From: Myrica gale
Lineage: Eukaryota; Streptophyta; Magnoliopsida; Fagales; Myricaceae
Direction of reading: 5' to 3'
Length of the DNA: 64,000 nt
Assembly: GCA_963930655.1 (NCBI GenBank)
Contig: OZ005612.1
Coordinates: 4,469,001 to 4,533,000, forward strand
Of this stretch, positions 58,935 to 64,000 are shown in pieces. The position numbers were made by a program, and so were the translations under genes. How positions within the stretch are numbered: position 1 is the stretch's first letter; each line of letters opens with the position of its first letter. Under the pieces are notes generated by a model that did no database searches, was not told the DNA's origin, and was given only the letters and a program-made list of their open reading frames with translations.

Positions 58935-60534
58935 ATGAGTTCTTCCAAGCAGCCTTTGTATGACGTAGAGGAGATTCTGGAGAAGACAAAAAACTTGTCT
59001 TGGGAAAATGTATCGAGTCTGATAAAGGTGAATCATGCCCGAGCTCAGGATTTGGAAACCAAAACTCTGGTGGGCTGTCTCGCCTCTAGAAAATTTTTCC
59101 CCAAACCCGTGATGTTCCCCCTCATTAAGACCGGATGACGTTTCGCTCCGCATTTACGCATTGAAGATGCTGGGCCCAACCGCTTCTTATTTTCTTTTCA
59201 CACACAGGAAGAAAAAGAGAAGGTCATGCGTTTAGCTCCCTGGAACTTTAAGGGCTATCTTATGATTTTGAAGGAATGGAGGTGTGGTGAAACCATTAAT
59301 GAAGTGGAGATAACCCACGCTCAGTTTTGGGTCCAGATACATGGTCTCCCCATGGAGAGCCTCGATGCGGTGAATGCTTTTTTGCTGGGGAGTAAGCTGG
59401 GCGCAGTGTTACAAGTGGAGAAGGTAGATGCTAATAAACCCTATCTCAAGGTGCAAGTGCAGTTCGATGTTGAAACTCCTCTACAACTAGGATTTTACCT
59501 GCCCAGAGACAACCTCAACCCTGCTTGGATATCTTTAAAATATGAAAGATTGTCTTATTTGTGGCCGCCTCACCCATACAGTGGGGACTTGCATTGATGA
59601 AGATCATCCCTACAAATTCGCCTTAGGGGAGGAGATGAGGGGAACGGTGCTGGTGGCGGAGTTGATTGTGCCAACCACCCCTCGACCAGGGGCAGTGCAG
59701 GGAGGTTCTCATTTTGAGGTTTTGGGCAGGATGACCATTGGCGGCAAGATGCCTATTCCGGAGTTGACAGGGGTGGCACCCAGTGCCTCGGAGGTTACTG
59801 ATAGGGAGTCCTTGGTCTTTTGCCCGGGGGGACCACATGGAGCTAAAGGGAAACAGACAGGTGTCTCGAGTAGCCCAGTACATGCGTCTCCTGAAGGGGC
59901 CGCTGTTAGTGCTCAACCTTGTTTGACACTTAAGGACGTGAGTGGCATGCTGTCATCCACTCTCCAACTTGCTAATGAAATTCGGGTTGCTGGGCTCGTA
60001 GAAAAGCCAACTTTAAATCAGGCTGGAGAACCCTTGTTTGTGGGGAGGCAAGGGGCCCATCAGCCCAACGAGCTGGGCCTTACTTCCCTCACTAGTGCTG
60101 GCCCTTTAGCCTCTACATTGCAACTGAATGAGGCCGCGTCTCTTAAACGGGGAGGGGATCTCGTTAACACTGATGGAACCAAAACCAAGAAGTATCACGA
60201 ACAAACATCCTCGGTGTTACCACTGGACGAGCCTATCGCGATTCTCTTTGCCCCTGGGGTGGATGAGACTGGTAGTCTTCACAAGAAGAAACGTTTTGGT
60301 CCCAAGAAGAAACACTCTGTTGATGGGCAGACAGATAATGAGGATGAAGTTTTACCGAAGGCGTCTGAGAAGGTTACTCATGTTGTTGGGGCGACGGGCC
60401 TATATCTGCCCCCACCCCCCAATGAGTCTCATATCATGGAATTGTCGGGGTCTGGCGCGACCAGCGGCATCTCGGGCCCTGAGACTACTGGTGAGAGCAA
60501 TGGATCCCATGAGTATTTTTCTTATTTAAACTAA
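58935..60534 (+). pseudogene. LINE ORF1 (DUF4283 and zinc-knuckle RNA-binding protein), damaged
   Basis: Starts MSSSKQPLYDVEEILEKTKN. After LIKTG an in-frame TGA (59137-59139) replaces the usual tryptophan, followed in frame by RFAPHLRIEDAGPNRF and the DUF4283 core (APWNFKGYLMILKEW, FWVQIHGLPME). Near 59545 the frame shifts by one base just before the single zinc knuckle (CLICGRLTHTVGTC). The rest (to 60534) is a low-complexity linker. ORF1 proteins of plant L1 elements coat the element RNA; this copy cannot make the full protein. Confidence 0.8.
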
Positions 60535-63500
60535 GGTCTGTGATTCTCGTCTTCATTCTATTCTTCGTCGTCTTGGGTTTTTTTTTATTTCGGTGCCTGC
60601 TGTTGGGTTGAAGGGTGGACTGGCTTTTTGCTGGCGTCCTGGTTTGGAGTTTGATGTGTTGAATCTGTCGGGGTCTATTTTCCATTTGTTGATGAAACCT
60701 GGTGGTGGTAGGGTTGATTTTTTATGCTCGTTTGTTTACGAGCCTTCTCTTTGGAGAGACAAGGAGGCCTTTCGGGAGGAATTAGTGGTTTTGGGAGGTG
60801 GTTCTGATCATCCTTGGGTGTGTACTGGGGATTTCAACGATATTGTGAAGTCCTGTGACAAACGTGGGGGCCGCATGGTTTCTGGTTCTTTTTCGAGGGG
60901 TCTCCGACATTTTATGGATTCACTTGGTTTTGTGGATTTGGGGTACTCGGGCAGGCCATTCACGTGGTCCAATGGACGAATGGGTTTGGCATGTATTAGG
61001 GAGCGTCTAGACAGGAGTATAGCCAATGTGTTATGGCGCACCAATTTCCCAAATGCTAGTGTTAAACATTTTAGTGTCACTAATTCGGACCATGTTCCCT
61101 TGATTCTGACTCTGTGTGGTGTGGAAGATAAAGTTGCCAAATGCTTTAAGTTTGAGAAATTATGGGTGAGGGAGGAGTCTTGTTTTGCAGTTATTTGGGA
61201 GTCTTGGAATAAACCTCTGAGTGGAACACCGGCTTGGGTTTTGTTTCGAAAAATTCGTGCAGTTCGTAGTGCCCTAAGAATGTGGAGTCGAGAAGTCTAT
61301 GGTGATATTCATTCGACTCTGAAATTGGTACAAGAGCAGCTTAGTTACTATCAGCAGGCTGAACCAACAAGTCATAATGCGTGGATGGAACAATGTTTCA
61401 TGGTTGAGTTGGATGAGCAATTACGGAGAGAGAAAATTCTTTGGAAACAACGCTCTCGGGGGGAGTGGCTAATTTCTACTGAATTGAACACAAAGTTCTT
61501 CCATGCCTCCACAGTGATTCGTCGCTGCAGGAATCATATTGCTGAACTGAAAACTGGAGCTGGTGAGTGGATTTCAGGCCGACCTGGGCTGGGGAATGAG
61601 CTGGTCCTTTTCTTCTCTTCTCTGTACAAGACTGAGCACCCTTCTATCCCCTCAGATTTGGAGGGCTTGATTGAAGGGGTTATTACGCCTGACGAGAATG
61701 CACTGCTCACTCGAATCCCCGATGGGGAGGAGATATGGGAAACGCTAAAATGTATGAATCCTGATAAGGCCCCAGGGCCTGATGGACTGACGGTCTTTTT
61801 CTTTCTACATCTTTGGGAGATTGTAGGGGATGATGTCATCTCGACCGTGCAGGATTTCTTTGTGAGAGGTAGTATGCTTCAGGAGCTCAATCAAACTAAT
61901 TTGGTGTTGATTCCTAAGGTGGAGCACCCCATGCTGGTGGGACAGTTTCGTCCAATCAGCTTATGCAACGTTGTGTATAAGCTTATATCAAAAATATTGT
62001 CGGAACGACTAAAAGAGGTTTTATCTAAGCTCATCTCTCCTTATCAGCTTGCTTTTGTGCCAGGACGGATGATTCAGGATAACTATATTGTGGCGGCTGG
62101 AGTTTTTCATGGTATGAACCATAAGAGGGGTCATGGGGGCTGGATGGCGATCAAAGCCGATATGGAGAAGACTTATGATCGTGTGGAGTGGAAGTTTATC
62201 CTTATAGTTTTGAAGAATTTTGGTTTCCACCCTACTTGGATAAATTGGATCCACCAATGTATATTTTCTTCGAGTTTTGCTGTTTTACTTAATGGGGCAC
62301 CCTTTGTACATTTCTCCCCGTCAAGGGGACTACGCCAAGGGGATCCTTTGTCCCCCCTCTTGTTCTTACTTTGCTCAGAGGTTCTTTCCCGATTGCTATT
62401 AAAAGAGGAAGCTGCAGGCACTATTAGAGGTATCAAGGTTGGGAGATCTGCCCCTGTGATCTCTCATTTAGTCTTTGCTGACGATCTGCTCCTCTTTGGT
62501 AAAGCTAATCTTAGTAATGCTCGGGCAATGGAGGGTTGTTTGGAGAAGTATATGAAGTGGTCGGGGTAGAAAATTAATCGCGGGAAATGCTCCATCCATT
62601 TTAGTAAGAATTTTACTGGGTCGGCTGTTCTCCCTATTTGTGATTTGCTTCATCTGAAAAAATGCCTCCGAAAGCTAAACATCTTGGTCTGCCTCTCCTT
62701 ATTCCCCGTTCCAAGCATCAGGCATTGGCTAAGTTGAAAGAGAGGTTGTTTACCAAGCTTTCAGGGTGGAAGGCGAAGCTACTCTCCCAAGCGGGTCGGG
62801 CTACTTTGATCCGTAGTGTGGCCTCCTCGATGCCAGCCTATGCTTTGGGTTTTTTTAATGCTCCTGAAAGTTGGTGCAACGAGGTGGGTCGGGGTTTAAA
62901 AAATTCCTGGTGGGGCTATAAACCCGACAAATCGCGAAACCTCACTTTGAAGTCTTGGAGTTCGCTGTGCACTTCGAAATGGGATGGGGGATTGGGCTTT
63001 CGTGCTATGGCAGACTTTAACAAAGCGTTGGTGTCCAAGCTAGCATGGCAGGTCATGAGTAACTCTCCGTGTTTGTGGGTGTAGATGCTTAGAAGCCGAT
63101 ACCTTACTCATATCAGTTTTGCTGCTGCTGTTAGCCACCCGAGTGGGTCTTGGATCTGAAAAAGTATTTTGCAAGTCAGACCTCTGTTGAAGCTAGGTTC
63201 TTGTTTTGTTGTGGGTACTGGACAGTCTATTGAGATCTGGAATGATCACTGGATACCTTTGATTCCAGGATTTCGACCCTCCCCATACGTAGCAAATTCT
63301 AGATGGATGGAGGTATTTACAGTATCAGACCTTATGGATCCTGAAATGGGTCAATGGAACCGATCCCTTTTATGGGATGTTTTTCCTCCTGCAGAAGCTG
63401 AAGCTATAGTCAAGATTCGTCTCAGTCCTCTTATTCTTAGTGATGAAATTATTTGGAGTTTGGAGAAATCTGGTGCCTTTTCTGTCAAGTCCATGTTTCG

Positions 63501-64000
63501 GGAGCTTGCTAAGTCTCGGGTGGTTCCCTCTTCTTTTGTTGATCAGGGATGGTGGTGTCGCATTTGGAAACTGAAGGTTCATGAAAGGTTCAAAGTTATA
63601 CTGTGGAAATTGCTATGGGATCTTTTCCCAACTAAGGGACAGGTGGCCTCTCAGCTTGGTTCCACTACTGCACCTGCTGACCTTCGATGTGTACTGTGTG
63701 GGGAGGCAGAGGAGACAACCAAGTATCTCTTACTGGAGTGTTTAGTTAGCCAAATCATTTGGAGCCAGTCCCCCTGGGGCCTCCATATCCAGTCCTTCTT
63801 TGATCGGCCCCTCGCTGATTGGATTACAACGCTTATTGACCCTTCATCCTTGGTTGCCCTGCCTATAGCCGACCATCACTTCTTTCAACTTTATGGGCTT
63901 ATCTCGTGGGATCTTGTCTGGTGGACTCGTAATCAGATTATCCATCATGATGCCTGGTTGAACATACTGAGGTTGCTCCGTCAGATTTTGAAGCTCAGTC
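60422..64000 (+). pseudogene. LINE ORF2 (endonuclease, reverse transcriptase, zf-RVT), damaged
   Basis: Begins MSLISWNCRGLARPAASRAL, the start of an apurinic-type endonuclease, with a stop (TAA, 60532-60534) where FLIETK is usual. The frame then runs open from about 60540 to 62569: endonuclease blocks WVCTGDFNDI, DLGYSGRPFTWSNG and NSDHVPLILTL, then reverse transcriptase blocks FRPISLCNVVYKLISK, AFVPGRMIQDN, GLRQGDPLSPLLF and HLVFADDLLLF (FADD catalytic motif). TAG at 62567 follows MKWSG, and a frameshift near 62660 precedes KAKHLGLPLLIPRSK. Further stops occur at 63082 and 63157. The C-terminal zinc-binding region (RCVLCGEAEETTKYLLLECL) is reached at about 63690. The frame continues past the window. 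Confidence 0.87.

Larger units (their letters stand above)
58481..64000 (+). mobile_element. L1-type LINE, long but decayed, runs off the right edge
   Basis: Plant L1 layout on the plus strand: a GC-richer leader with pyrimidine tracts, ORF1 (58935-60534) and ORF2 (60422 to beyond the window end) overlapping by about 110 bp in another frame. The element is oriented opposite to thioesterase copy 3. Several stops and frameshifts in both frames show that it is not autonomous now. The 5' boundary is approximate, and no target duplication can be checked because the 3' end is outside. Confidence 0.88.

Overview
The window is nuclear DNA of a flowering plant, most likely a core eudicot and possibly a woody species. 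The evidence is spliced GT-AG genes whose proteins read as plant families, AT-rich introns and spacers, a dense load of plant transposons (hAT, MITEs, SINE, L1-type LINE, Ty1/copia), and a fragment of plant mitochondrial rRNA. I cannot name the species.

Layout. 1-9.1 kb is transposon debris: a hAT element with a decayed transposase, an N-terminal-less hAT derivative with 8-bp target duplications, and an LTR-less copia gag-pol remnant. 9.3-11.3 kb is spacer with two MITEs. 11.35-17.61 kb (minus) is an intact 7-exon HRD1-type ER E3 ubiquitin ligase, which shares a short divergent promoter with NDUFA12 (18.82-22.81 kb, plus). NDUFA12 encodes a complex I subunit; here its last exon is frameshifted by 7 bp and one intron carries mitochondrial 26S rRNA. 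23-27.1 kb is spacer with a SINE and MITEs. 27.11-34.47 kb (plus) is an intact 14-exon vacuolar-type sugar transporter (VGT/XYLP clade). 36.84-40.08 kb (plus) is a 4-exon gene for a small basic protein of unknown function. 42.15-44.2 kb (minus) is a 4-exon universal stress protein gene with a questionable start.

From 44.7 to 58 kb the window is a mosaic of local duplications. It holds three copies of an ALT/ATL-type acyl-ACP thioesterase (one complete at 51.55-53.62 kb, one 3' fragment at 44.9-45.6 kb, one with three intact 3' exons at 57.08-57.92 kb), a 5'-truncated direct copy of the small basic gene (45.6-47.4 kb), and an inverted, gutted copy of the stress-protein gene (49.0-51.2 kb). Several transposons sit in one copy and not in its paralogue, so pre-insertion sites can be read inside the window. 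The right end (58.5-64 kb) is a 5'-proximal to central part of an L1-type LINE that runs off the edge.

No operon-like or pathway logic links the genes. The notable points are gene-neighbour conservation (NDUFA12 next to a VGT gene), damage to otherwise conserved genes (NDUFA12, USP start), and the duplication mosaic. I found no evidence for a wholly new biological system.
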